From NCBI RefSeq assembly GCF_049341065.1, contig NZ_JBMPIX010000006.1, forward strand, positions 1-64,000: a stretch of DNA of 64,000 bases, read 5' to 3'. This stretch comes from Pacificoceanicola sp049341065. GTDB taxonomy: Bacteria > Pseudomonadota > Alphaproteobacteria > Rhodobacterales > Rhodobacteraceae. Below the pieces are notes generated by a model. The model was not told the DNA's origin. It worked only from the letters and a program-made list of their open reading frames with translations, and ran no database searches. This document shows, piece by piece, positions 43,418 through 51,924 of the stretch. Both the position numbers and the translations under genes were made by a program. The stretch's first letter is position 1. Each line of letters starts with the position of its first letter.

Positions 43418-45658
43418 TTATGTATCTTTACGTAGCCGCAGAACCACTGTGGCCAAGGGCGCCAAAGTCATCTGAACCGACGCCTCTTGCCCATCGCAAG
43501 CGATCTTTTCGGCGGTCAGCCCACCAAGGTTGCCCCGGTTGCCGCCGCCATAAAGTTCTGAATCCGTGTTGAGCACTTCTTCCCAGTGCCCCATCTCGGG
43601 CACGCCAATGCGGAATCCTTCGCGCAGGACCGGGGTAAAGTTGCACATCACCACCACCGGCGCGTCGCCCTTTTCACCGTAGCGGATGAACCCCAGCGTC
43701 GATTGGTCAGCGTCGCCGTTCAGCCAGGCAAAGCCGTCGGGCAGGCAATCCTTGACGTGCAGCGCGGGTGTGTCGCGGTAAAGATAGTTCAGATCGCGCA
43801 CCAGGTTTTGCACGCCCGCATGGGCAGGCTGCCCGGCGGCGTGCCAGTTCAGCTCACCTGCGTGGTTCCATTCCTCGGGCTGGGCGAACTCGCAGCCCAT
43901 GAACAGCAGCTTTTTGCCCGGATGGGTCCACATGAACCCGTAATAGGCGCGCAGGTTGGCGAACTTCTCGGCCTCGTTCCCGGGCATCTTTGCCAGCATC
44001 GAGCCTTTGCCATGCACCACTTCGTCATGGCTGATCGGCAGGATGAAATTCTCGGAAAAGGCGTAGTGGATGCCAAAGGTCATGTCGCCTTGGTGATACT
44101 TGCGATGGATGGGATCGCGCTCGATATAGCTGAGCGTGTCGTTCATCCACCCCATGTTCCACTTATAGCCAAAGCCCAGCCCCCCAGTATGCGCAGGCTG
44201 CGAGACGCCGGGAAAGGACGTGCTTTCCTCTGCCACGGTCATCGCGTCAGGATGCGCGCCATAGACGGCGATGTTCATTTCCTTGAGGAAGTCGATGGCC
44301 TCATAATTCTCGCGGCCGCCGTCCTTGTTGGGAATCCACTGCCCCTCGGCCCGCGAATAATCGCGGTACAGCATCGAGGCAACAGCATCGACGCGCAGCC
44401 CGTCCAGATGATATTCCTCCATCCAGTACAACGCATTGGACACAAGATAGTTTTTCACCTCGGTCCGGCCATAATTGTAGATCAGGGTGTTCCAGTCCTG
44501 ATGGAACCCCTCGCGCGGGTCCGCATGTTCGTAAAGCGCCGTGCCATCGAATTGCGCAAGGCCGTGGTCGTCGGTCGGGAAATGCCCCGGCACCCAATCG
44601 AGCAACACGCCGATATCGGCTTCGTGCGCGGCCTCGACGAAATCGCGGAATTCATGCGGGGGGCCGAAGCGAATGGTCGGGGCAAACAGGCCCACGGGTT
44701 GATAGCCCCAGGATCCGTCAAAGGGAAACTCAGACACCGGCAACAGTTCGATATGGGTAAAGCCCATATGTTTGACGTAACTGACCAGATCCTTGGCAAG
44801 TTCCTTGTAAGACAGCGGCCTGCCCTCTTCGTCCCAGCGGCGGCGCCAAGATCCCAGATGTACCTCGTAGATGGAAATCGCCGCCTTGCGGTCAGCACGG
44901 TCGGCCCGCGCCTTCATCCAATTGGTGTCCTTCCAGCCAAAGCCAGAAATATCCCGCACAATCGACGCCTTTTCGGGCGGATGTTGCGAGCCAAAGCCAA
45001 CCGGATCAGCCTTGAGTCGCAGCCCGCCGTCCGCACCAAGAATCTCGTATTTGTAAAGCGCACCTTCGCCGACACCGGGCAGGAAAACCTCCCACGATCC
45101 GGTCGCACCGACGCGGCGCATCGGATGGCGGCGACCATCCCACATATTGAAATCGCCCACGACCGAAACCCGCTGCGCGTTCGGTGCCCAGACTGCGAAA
45201 TGGGTGCCCTGCACGCCTTCATGTTCGCGCACATGGGCGCCGAGGGCGCGCCACAACTCGCGGTGCGTGCCTTCGCCCATCAGATATTGATCGAAATCCG
45301 ACAGGACGGGTCCAAAGCCATAGGGGTCGGGCGTCGAATAGTCAGCGCCGTCGGCATAACGCATCGTCAGCGTGTAGGCCTTGCCCGGCACCGGACCGGC
45401 AAAAACGTCCCCCGAAAGGCGCGGCAAGGCGGTTTCCTTGCCATCGACGCAGGCAACAACCTCGACCGCGCCGGGCTGAAAGGTGGCGATCCAGCGGCGG
45501 GTGCCGCTTTTGTGCGGCCCCAGCACATCAAAGGGCGCCGCGTGGCGCCCTGCATTCAGCGCCTCGACATCGCTTTGGGTCAGGAAGTCCGGGAATTCGC
45601 CAGAGGATTTCGCAGCGCCGCCGGATTTGCCGGGTGTCTCGGGTCGACTTTTCGCCAT
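43418..45658 (-). CDS. glgB: 1,4-alpha-glucan branching enzyme GlgB
   Basis: GlgB introduces alpha-1,6 branches. The 746-residue product has an N-terminal N1 domain, a CBM48 domain (HFAVWAPNAQRVSVVGDFNM) and the GH13 barrel with DWVPGHFPTD, DGLRVDAVASMLYRDYSR (nucleophile), MTVAEESTSFPG (acid) and ISHDEVVHGKGS. A proposed LacI-type operator lies 53-66 bases upstream, and GAGGAGAG precedes the ATG. It is the first gene of the six-gene glucan operon. Confidence 0.96.
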   Translation of the reverse strand: MAKSRPETPGKSGGAAKSSGEFPDFLTQSDVEALNAGRHAAPFDVLGPHKSGTRRWIATFQPGAVEVVACVDGKETALPRLSGDVFAGPVPGKAYTLTMRYADGADYSTPDPYGFGPVLSDFDQYLMGEGTHRELWRALGAHVREHEGVQGTHFAVWAPNAQRVSVVGDFNMWDGRRHPMRRVGATGSWEVFLPGVGEGALYKYEILGADGGLRLKADPVGFGSQHPPEKASIVRDISGFGWKDTNWMKARADRADRKAAISIYEVHLGSWRRRWDEEGRPLSYKELAKDLVSYVKHMGFTHIELLPVSEFPFDGSWGYQPVGLFAPTIRFGPPHEFRDFVEAAHEADIGVLLDWVPGHFPTDDHGLAQFDGTALYEHADPREGFHQDWNTLIYNYGRTEVKNYLVSNALYWMEEYHLDGLRVDAVASMLYRDYSRAEGQWIPNKDGGRENYEAIDFLKEMNIAVYGAHPDAMTVAEESTSFPGVSQPAHTGGLGFGYKWNMGWMNDTLSYIERDPIHRKYHQGDMTFGIHYAFSENFILPISHDEVVHGKGSMLAKMPGNEAEKFANLRAYYGFMWTHPGKKLLFMGCEFAQPEEWNHAGELNWHAAGQPAHAGVQNLVRDLNYLYRDTPALHVKDCLPDGFAWLNGDADQSTLGFIRYGEKGDAPVVVMCNFTPVLREGFRIGVPEMGHWEEVLNTDSELYGGGNRGNLGGLTAEKIACDGQEASVQMTLAPLATVVLRLRKDT

Positions 45659-45710
45659 TTCACATCTCTCCTCTGACGCCAGGCTTTGTTGTTTCGGCCT
45701 AAGCCTTGAC

Positions 45711-45724
45711 TGTTAGCGCTATCA
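45711..45724. promoter_or_regulatory. LacI-type operator upstream of glgB
   Basis: TGTTAGCGCTATCA is a near-perfect palindrome: 13 of 14 positions match TGTTAGCGCTAACA, the type of site bound by LacI-family sugar regulators. It sits 53-66 bases before the glgB start, where a repressor would block the operon. No regulator gene is present in the window. Confidence 0.6.
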
Positions 45725-45883
45725 ATTACTCTCCAGATAGCAGTAATCTCAAGCCAAGTCACAGCTTTCCTTGCGGCGTGTGACACCAAAGGGACAAAGC
45801 CGATAAGCGCATGGGAACACAGAGGACTGCAAAATGCCACATATAAGAGCCACGAACACAGGTCCCTGGCGCGCTGGGACGCC

Positions 45884-45919
45884 GCAAAACAAAAGCCCCA
45901 ACGCAACGCGCAGGGGCTT
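45884..45919 (-). terminator. Terminator after the complex I subunit gene
   Basis: On the minus strand AAGCCCC pairs with GGGGCTT around a GC-rich loop and is followed by TTTTGTTTT. It lies 44 bases past the stop of the NDUFS4-like gene. The rest of the 304 bases between that gene and glgB holds only the glgB control region. Confidence 0.8.
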
Positions 45920-45962
45920 GATCATCGGGGCTGGCGGTCGAGGGGACCGAGGGCTGTGGCGC

Positions 45963-46274
45963 TTAGTGCGTCCAAGCGCCCTTGCGATCCACCGCAAAGT
46001 TTTCGGCATACCCGCGGGGGCGCACATTGGGGCGGCGCTTGTTGGGCTCAAAGACTTGCGCTTCGATGCCGTGCTCCTTGGCATAGGCAAGCGCGGCTTC
46101 CTTAGTGTCAAAGCGTAGACGGACCTGAGACTGCGTATCGCTGGACGAGGTCCATCCCATCAGCGGGTCAACCTCACGCGCACTGGCGGGCGCGAATTCC
46201 AGCAACCAGACCTTGGTTTTGCCCTGACCGGACGACATGGCCGTTTTGGACGGCTGATAGATTCGTGCGCGCAT
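45963..46274 (-). CDS. NDUFS4-like complex I accessory subunit
   Basis: The product belongs to the 'ETC complex I subunit conserved region' family, the bacterial relatives of mitochondrial NDUFS4. It has 103 residues with MRARIYQPSKTAMSSGQGKT, WLLEFAP, DPLMGWTSSSDTQSQVRLRF and a C-terminal KRRPNVRPRGYAENFA typical of the family. It associates with the matrix-side (here cytoplasmic) arm of NADH dehydrogenase in alphaproteobacteria. The ATG at 46274 is chosen because AAGGAGAT precedes it; the frame stays open upstream but reads like noise. Confidence 0.93.
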   Translation of the reverse strand: MRARIYQPSKTAMSSGQGKTKVWLLEFAPASAREVDPLMGWTSSSDTQSQVRLRFDTKEAALAYAKEHGIEAQVFEPNKRRPNVRPRGYAENFAVDRKGAWTH

Positions 46275-46550
46275 GACCCATCTCCTTAAACTCGCCCGTT
46301 TATCCGGGATTTGTCCCGCAGGGGCAAGCACCCCTTGTGCGTGATTTGTCACATGTCGGCTCAAAGAACCAAACGGACGCGCTCCGAACCCATCAGCGCC
46401 GGGCCGACTGCCACCTTGAGAGCCAGCATCGCCTCTTGCCAACAGACCGCAAAGCTGGGAACGCGGAAATTTTGACAGGGCCCGGCCCGCGCTGCGAAGC
46501 GACCCGCCCAAACACCTTGAAACAGGCGCTGCGCAGGTGAAAGTTGCGCT

Positions 46551-46991
46551 TTACCCGTCAAGCCAGGCAATTGCCTCATCGCGCGAATAGCAGACGAAGA
46601 ACTTGTCCATGTCATCCAGACCAAAGCCCCCGACGACCTCCTGAAACATGCGCAGATGCCCGTAGCCCAGTTCATTACCAACAACGCAGGCCCGTTTGAT
46701 GCCTTTGCGGTTGGGAAATCTGTTCAGGAAAAACGCGTCGTTTCTGCAAGAACTCGGACTGTAATCGGCGAAATCAATCTCGCGAAAATCCCAAAGCGCT
46801 GGCATGGTCGATTCGAATCCCGGATCATCCTGAAGTCTGTGAAGCGCCGCGATCACGTCTGAAATCGCAGGCTGTCCATAGGGTTGGAATTCAACAATCC
46901 TGCGACCGCCAGGCAACCGCCCACGAATCATTTTGATCAGACCACAGCAAGGGTCCGCCCCGAATTGGTCAGGGCCTCCTTTATTCGACAT
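46551..46991 (-). CDS. Possible SpoIIAA/STAS-like protein
   Basis: The 146-residue product has the order seen in SpoIIAA-like (STAS/SEC14) proteins: an N-terminal strand-rich part, PALWDFREIDFADYS, then ACVVGNELGYGHLRMFQEVV and the C-terminal FFVCYSRDEAIAWL. No signal peptide is present. AGGTAG precedes the ATG at 46991. It stands alone. The family assignment rests on pattern only, and the role is unknown. Confidence 0.6.
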   Translation of the reverse strand: MSNKGGPDQFGADPCCGLIKMIRGRLPGGRRIVEFQPYGQPAISDVIAALHRLQDDPGFESTMPALWDFREIDFADYSPSSCRNDAFFLNRFPNRKGIKRACVVGNELGYGHLRMFQEVVGGFGLDDMDKFFVCYSRDEAIAWLDG

Positions 46992-47362
46992 GTCGCTCTA
47001 CCTAAAGATGCATCCCCATTGCGGTCCTCTCATAATTGAAATTACATCTCAAGTCGTCCGGCCGTTGTTACGTTGCGTTCAGTTCGGTTGATAAAGGCAT
47101 TCCAACTGGATTTGGCCAGGATCTTGCTTTCGCCCAGCGCAAGCGCCAGCAAGCAGCGGGCTAGACGAGACAGAAGCGCCAAGCCCGACCGCAATTGCCA
47201 AAAGGCCATGACGGATCGCGTCGGTAAACATGCGTGAAGTCATTTTTGCGGGGCAAACGAAAGTTGGGACGCGCCAGGTTTATGGCGGAAAGTCGCAAGA
47301 ACCCTCGCCCCCTTGTCCTGCCCCTCAGCAGGGAACATATTGTGAACGATTGGAGGCGCCCG
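46992..47362. other. Intergenic stretch before uvrB
   Basis: The 371 bases hold no convincing gene. The uvrB frame is open from 47234 with a GTG, but its first 43 residues lack family features. I see no clear LexA box and no strong hairpin, only the ribosome-binding site GGAGG at 47352-47356. Confidence 0.5.
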
Positions 47363-49555
47363 ATGCACAACAACAACCCCGAATCGATGCCCGTCCTGCA
47401 TGCCCCCGCCCCCGATGTGCGCGAGCGGGACAAGCTGGAGGGCGGCAAACGCTTTGTCATGCACACCGAGTTCAGCGCTGCCGGGGATCAACCGACGGCA
47501 ATTGCCGAACTGACGGGCGGCATCAATGAAGGTGAGCGGGATCAGGTGCTGCTGGGCGCAACCGGCACCGGCAAGACCTTCACCATGGCCAAGGTGATCG
47601 AGGAAACCCAGCGCCCGGCGATCATCCTGGCCCCGAACAAGACGCTGGCCGCCCAGCTTTATGGCGAGTTCAAGGGCTTCTTCCCGGACAACGCGGTGGA
47701 ATACTTCGTGTCCTACTACGACTACTACCAGCCCGAGGCCTATGTGCCGCGCTCCGACACCTACATCGAGAAAGAAAGCCAGATCAACGAACAGATCGAC
47801 CGGATGCGCCACTCGGCCACCCGTGCGCTGCTGGAACGCGATGACGTGATCATCGTCGCATCGGTCTCTTGTATCTATGGCATCGGTTCGGTCGAGACAT
47901 ATGGCGCGATGACGGTCGATCTGCACACCGGCAGCGACTATGAAATGCGCGCTGTCATGGCCGATTTGGTTGCCCAGCAATACCGCCGCAACGACGCCGC
48001 TTTCCAGCGCGGCAGTTTCCGGGTGCGCGGCGACAGCCTCGAGGTCTGGCCCGCCCACCTTGAGGACCGCGCATGGCGTCTGGCCTTCTTCGGCGACGAA
48101 TTGGAAAGCATCACTGAATTCGACCCGTTGACCGGCGAGAAAACCGACACTTTTGAACGCATCCGCATCTACGCCAACTCGCACTATGTCACGCCGCGCC
48201 CGACTATGAATCAGGCCGTGATCGGCATCAAGAAAGAGCTGCGCACCCGGCTCGACCAATTGGTGAACGAAGGCAAACTACTCGAAGCCCAGCGCCTTGA
48301 GCAGCGCACCAATTTCGACCTCGAAATGCTTGAAGCAACTGGCGTCTGCAACGGGATTGAAAACTATTCGCGTTATCTGACCGGCCGCGCCCCCGGCGAG
48401 CCGCCCCCCACCCTGTTCGAATTCATCCCCGACAATGCCATCGTCTTTGCCGATGAATCCCACGTCTCGGTCCCGCAGATCGGCGCCATGTACAAGGGCG
48501 ACTTCCGCCGCAAGATGACGCTTGCGGAACACGGTTTTCGCCTGCCCTCCTGCATGGACAACCGCCCGCTGAAGTTCGAAGAATGGGATGCCATGCGCCC
48601 ACAGTCGATCTTTGTCAGCGCCACCCCCGCGAAATGGGAGATAGAGCAGACCGGCGGCGTGTTCACCGAACAGGTCATCCGCCCCACCGGCCTGCTGGAC
48701 CCGATGGTCGAGATTCGCCCGGTCGAGATGCAGGTCGACGATTTGCTGGACGAGGTCCGCAAGGTCGCTGCTGACGGGTTCCGCACGCTTTGCACCGTGC
48801 TGACCAAGCGCATGGCCGAAGATCTGACCGAGTACATGCACGAACAGGGCATCAAGGTGCGCTACATGCATTCGGATATCGACACCATCGAACGTATCGA
48901 GATCCTGCGCGACCTGCGCCTTGGTGCCTTCGACGTGCTGATCGGCATCAACCTGCTGCGCGAAGGCCTCGACATCCCCGAATGCGGATTGGTCGCCATC
49001 CTCGACGCGGATAAAGAGGGCTTCCTGCGATCGGAAACCTCGCTGATCCAGACCATCGGCCGCGCCGCCCGCAACGCCGAGGGACGCGTGATCATGTACG
49101 CCGACCGTATCACCGGCTCGATGGAGCGCGCCTTGGGCGAAACCGACCGTCGCCGCGCCAAGCAAATCGCCTACAACGAGGAACACGGCATCACCCCTGC
49201 GACAGTGAAAAAGAACGTCGAGGACATTCTGGCGGGCCTCTACAAAGGCGACGTGGACATGAACCGAGTCACCGCCAAGATCGACGACAAATTCTCGGGC
49301 TCCAACCTTCAGGCGGTTCTCGAAGGACTGCGCAACGACATGCGCAAGGCCGCCGAGAACCTCGAATTCGAAGAAGCCGCCCGGCTTCGGGACGAGGTCA
49401 AGCGGTTGGAGGCGGTCGATCTGGCCGTGTCCGACGACCCGCTGGCCCGGCAACAAGCGGTGGAACGCGCCTCGGCTGAGGCAGTGAAGTCCAAAGGGCG
49501 GTCCACCGCGGGAAGGCCCGGACAAAGGGGCGGCGTGAAAAGACGGAAAAGGTGA
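47363..49555 (+). CDS. uvrB: Excinuclease ABC subunit B
   Basis: UvrB is the damage-verifying helicase of nucleotide excision repair. The 730-residue product has Walker A GATGTGKTFTMA, the beta-hairpin YYDYYQPEAYVP, the DESH box VFADESHVSVPQ, motif V LREGLDIPE, motif VI LIQTIGRAARN and the C-terminal UVR domain LEFEEAARLRDEVKRLE that contacts UvrC. A basic tail of about 40 residues follows. The ATG at 47363 is used because GGAGG precedes it. The stop overlaps the GTG of the next gene by four bases. Confidence 0.97.
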   Translation: MHNNNPESMPVLHAPAPDVRERDKLEGGKRFVMHTEFSAAGDQPTAIAELTGGINEGERDQVLLGATGTGKTFTMAKVIEETQRPAIILAPNKTLAAQLYGEFKGFFPDNAVEYFVSYYDYYQPEAYVPRSDTYIEKESQINEQIDRMRHSATRALLERDDVIIVASVSCIYGIGSVETYGAMTVDLHTGSDYEMRAVMADLVAQQYRRNDAAFQRGSFRVRGDSLEVWPAHLEDRAWRLAFFGDELESITEFDPLTGEKTDTFERIRIYANSHYVTPRPTMNQAVIGIKKELRTRLDQLVNEGKLLEAQRLEQRTNFDLEMLEATGVCNGIENYSRYLTGRAPGEPPPTLFEFIPDNAIVFADESHVSVPQIGAMYKGDFRRKMTLAEHGFRLPSCMDNRPLKFEEWDAMRPQSIFVSATPAKWEIEQTGGVFTEQVIRPTGLLDPMVEIRPVEMQVDDLLDEVRKVAADGFRTLCTVLTKRMAEDLTEYMHEQGIKVRYMHSDIDTIERIEILRDLRLGAFDVLIGINLLREGLDIPECGLVAILDADKEGFLRSETSLIQTIGRAARNAEGRVIMYADRITGSMERALGETDRRRAKQIAYNEEHGITPATVKKNVEDILAGLYKGDVDMNRVTAKIDDKFSGSNLQAVLEGLRNDMRKAAENLEFEEAARLRDEVKRLEAVDLAVSDDPLARQQAVERASAEAVKSKGRSTAGRPGQRGGVKRRKR

Positions 49556-50172
49556 CAGCCGGGAACGTTGATCGGGACAACCATGTTCATTTTGACGAAT
49601 ACGAGGATGTGCTGACATCGTTGAAGATGGTGTACGAAAACCTTCTTTTGGTCGCCGAAGAGCCGACAAGATGGAAATGGATCGTGATCGGGCTCCACAA
49701 TGCATTGCAAGGCGCAGCAGTCTGCGCCTTGACTCAAACCGATGGAAGCGGGCCATGGAAGAAAGATGCTGAGAAAAGCATCCGGAAAGCCTACTACGGA
49801 GACCACAAAGTGCCAGACTACACCCAAGCAGGAGAAGTGATGGACGTTTCGAAGATCGCACCGTTCGGGGAACTCCTAAGGCGCCTCTATCCTGAACTTG
49901 ATCTCAATTCCGGTGAGGATTGGTTTTCCGCGCAAACGCGCACAGAAACGAGCCTTCGAATGCTCCTGAGTATGCGAAACGACTTTCAGCATTTCGTTCC
50001 TCGGAGTTGGTCCATCGAAATGGCTGGACTTCCGGACATGGTGGCTGACGCAGTTGACATGATCGAAGAGATCGCTCTGCAAAAACACTGCCACAGACAC
50101 AATCGCTTTTCAGAGCTGCAGCTTTCGAAATACTCCTCTCGTCTTCGCAGGCAATTGGCGGTCGCTGACTGA
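49552..50172 (+). CDS. HEPN-like protein coupled to uvrB
   Basis: The 206-residue product starts with GTG inside the uvrB stop (GTGA). It is helical, with an N-terminal block WKWIVIGLHNALQGAAVCAL (residues 41-60) and, at residues 142-147, RNDFQH, which fits the Rx4H motif of HEPN ribonucleases and related domains. The DNA is visibly more AT-rich than its neighbours, which suggests acquisition. HEPN proteins often cut RNA in toxin-antitoxin or defence systems, but no antitoxin gene is visible here. The motif assignment is inference; it may equally be a non-catalytic helical domain. Confidence 0.6.
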   Translation: MTAGNVDRDNHVHFDEYEDVLTSLKMVYENLLLVAEEPTRWKWIVIGLHNALQGAAVCALTQTDGSGPWKKDAEKSIRKAYYGDHKVPDYTQAGEVMDVSKIAPFGELLRRLYPELDLNSGEDWFSAQTRTETSLRMLLSMRNDFQHFVPRSWSIEMAGLPDMVADAVDMIEEIALQKHCHRHNRFSELQLSKYSSRLRRQLAVAD

Positions 50173-50258
50173 ACATAAAAGCCAACATTTCAACTGGATT
50201 CCACCCCAACCGACCGTCGTTAACCGTCTATTTAGTACCTGCGCTGCAACGTATCTTG

Positions 50259-50570
50259 ATGCAGAACCGTAATTCGCCCCTGTCGCCAGACGTTTGGCTG
50301 CGCGACTTGTTCAATTCCAAAGCCGTCCAACAGGGCGCTGTCATCCGCCGCAAAGCGCGGGACATCGAGCGTTTCGCGGGGATGGACCGTTTCATGCGCG
50401 AAATTCATCGTCGAGGGTATCACGTTGCCGAAAACGCGGGCCAATTCATCATCTTCTGCAATCGCGCACCTGTCCGTTGGCTGACCCCACCGCCGGTTAC
50501 GCTTTCTTCAAAAGAAAGCGTCCCGAAATCCTTTCAGGATTTCGCCTCTTCCCCGGATCACCCGCCCTAG
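50259..50570 (+). CDS. Small basic protein with a repeat-encoded tail
   Basis: From the ATG at 50259 the product has 103 residues. The first 80 look like a real protein: LSPDVWLRDLFNSKAVQQGA, RRKARDIERFAGMDRFMREI and HRRGYHVAENAGQFIIFCNR. The last 20 or so, starting with SSKESVPKSFQDF, are encoded by two perfect hairpins at 50499-50544 and are probably not part of the original gene. No strong ribosome-binding site is visible. The function is unknown. Confidence 0.55.
   Translation: MQNRNSPLSPDVWLRDLFNSKAVQQGAVIRRKARDIERFAGMDRFMREIHRRGYHVAENAGQFIIFCNRAPVRWLTPPPVTLSSKESVPKSFQDFASSPDHPP
50499..50544. repeat. Paired perfect hairpins, REP-like
   Basis: ACGCTTTCTT-CAA-AAGAAAGCGT (50499-50521) is followed after two bases by CGAAATCCT-TTC-AGGATTTCG (50524-50544). 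Both arms pair without mismatch and both loops have three bases. No T run follows, so it is not a typical terminator. The double-hairpin form is that of dispersed palindromic elements. Confidence 0.8.
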
Positions 50571-50666
50571 ATAAGGTCGGCGCCCGGGCCGCCGTTCCAA
50601 CATACCGCCATTGACCACCCACGGACGTCGGCGCACTCTCCTCCGAACCAAACCTGGAACTCCCGA

Positions 50667-51095
50667 ATGCGCGCCTTGCTCCCCTTCCTTCTTCTTCTCG
50701 CCACAGCAGTCCAAGCTTGGGAAGAGCCGCAGCGCGGCTCCCAGACGCGAAAGGACCTGATGAGTGCGATCAGGCCGCATATCGAATGGGCGGTCGGCGC
50801 CCCAGTCGAGTTTGTGATCTGGGATTTGCGAGTTGACGGCGATGTGGCTTTTGCCAGCGTCATGGCACAACGTCCCGGGGGCGGCGTGATCGACATGGCG
50901 CAGACCCCTGCCGCGCGGCGCGAAGAGATTGACCCCACCGTCGGCGATGGTGCGACCGTGCAGGCCTTGCTTCAGAAATCTGGGAATGTCTGGGTGGCCA
51001 CGCACCACGCCATCGGCGCCACCGACGCCTGGTGGTTCTGGGACGAATTTTGCCCGATCTGGCATAGTGTCATCCCCGAGGCCTGCGGCGGTTAA
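50667..51095 (+). CDS. Small secreted protein
   Basis: The 142-residue product has a signal peptide (MRALLPFLLLLATAVQA-WEE) and a mature domain with VEFVIWDLRVDGDVAFASVM, two cysteines (EFCPIW and EACGG) near the end that may form a disulfide, and several tryptophans. It reads as a periplasmic protein. No family is recognised with confidence. It stands between the paired hairpins and the next small membrane protein gene. Confidence 0.65.
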   Translation: MRALLPFLLLLATAVQAWEEPQRGSQTRKDLMSAIRPHIEWAVGAPVEFVIWDLRVDGDVAFASVMAQRPGGGVIDMAQTPAARREEIDPTVGDGATVQALLQKSGNVWVATHHAIGATDAWWFWDEFCPIWHSVIPEACGG

Positions 51096-51182
51096 CCGCC
51101 GCTCTTCGGGATTTGGGGGAACCACTGGCACCCGAACGGGTTGATGTATCAGACTACATCGCACCCAAGGGGAGTACAGTTA

Positions 51183-51368
51183 ATGGAATATGGCCTTATC
51201 GGACTTCTGGTCCTGATTGCGGACCTTTACGCAATTTACCAGACTCTGACCTCAACCGCCTCGACAGCGTCCAAAATCGTCTGGACGCTCGCCATTCTTA
51301 TCCTGCCAGTTCTCGGCTTTATTGCCTGGCTGGTGGCAGGCCCGCGTGGGCGCGCGGCGCGAGTGTGA
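51183..51368 (+). CDS. PLDc_N-domain small membrane protein
   Basis: The 61-residue product has two membrane helices, MEYGLIGLLVLIADLYAIYQ and IVWTLAILILPVLGFIAWLV, followed by a short basic tail GPRGRAARV. This is the PLDc_N plan found at the N-terminus of cardiolipin synthases and in small stand-alone proteins. AAGGGGAG lies before the ATG at 51183. A downstream terminator follows at 51404. The role of the stand-alone form is unknown. Confidence 0.8.
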   Translation: MEYGLIGLLVLIADLYAIYQTLTSTASTASKIVWTLAILILPVLGFIAWLVAGPRGRAARV

Positions 51369-51403
51369 CCTGCGCTCGGGCGCTATCTTGATTTTGCCGA
51401 CGG

Positions 51404-51432
51404 CGGGCCCCTGACGGGGCCCGTATTCTTTT
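51404..51432 (+). terminator. Terminator after the PLDc_N gene
   Basis: CGGGCCC pairs with GGGCCCG around a six-base loop, followed by TATTCTTTT. It lies 36 bases beyond the stop of the small membrane protein. Confidence 0.8.
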
Positions 51433-51537
51433 GTCCGGCATGGCCGCGCTCCGTCTCTCGAGACATACAGTTTGTTTTGTAACCCCTCGATTTTCCGCTA
51501 ACATCGGGCGCAGCATCCCGATAGGAAAGCCCGCACC

Positions 51538-51924
51538 ATGCCGCTCGTCGCATTTGATCACGTCAACGTCCGCACCAACAATCTGTCAACCATGATCGAC
51601 TGGTATGGCGAAATCTTAGGCCTTGTCCCGGGGCCGCGCCCTCCTTTCCGGATCGGAGGGGCCTGGCTTTACCTGGGAGATCAGCCTTATGTCCATCTGG
51701 TAGAAGTCAACACCGACACACAGGCAGGCGGCAATTGCACGTTAGAGCATTTTGCCTTTAGCGCCAAAGACATGCCCGCCTTTATCACCCAACTGCACGA
51801 GGCCGGGATCGAGCATAGCATCGACCCCGTGCCAGAGTTTCCCATCGTACAGGTGAATTTCAGAGACCCAGACGGCAACCACATCCACGTGGATTTCCAC
51901 AAGGATGAAATGGCCGGGCTTTAA
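51538..51924 (+). CDS. VOC-family (glyoxalase-like) protein
   Basis: The 128-residue product has the paired beta-alpha-beta-beta-beta halves of vicinal oxygen chelate proteins. The first half starts FDHVNVRTNNLSTMIDWYGE with a metal-ligand-type His, and the second contains LEHFAFSAKDMPAFITQLHEAG. It ends with VNFRDPDGNHIHVDF, where the Glu ligand position is taken by Asp. Members include glyoxalase I, dioxygenases and resistance proteins, and the substrate cannot be told. The gene converges on the hemerythrin gene with a four-base overlap. Confidence 0.85.
   Translation: MPLVAFDHVNVRTNNLSTMIDWYGEILGLVPGPRPPFRIGGAWLYLGDQPYVHLVEVNTDTQAGGNCTLEHFAFSAKDMPAFITQLHEAGIEHSIDPVPEFPIVQVNFRDPDGNHIHVDFHKDEMAGL

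Noticed and set aside
51497..51512. CCGCTAACATC before the VOC gene, as a third LacI-type site
   Set aside because: Only the right half of the palindrome is present (10 of 14 matches) and the gene has no link to glucan use.
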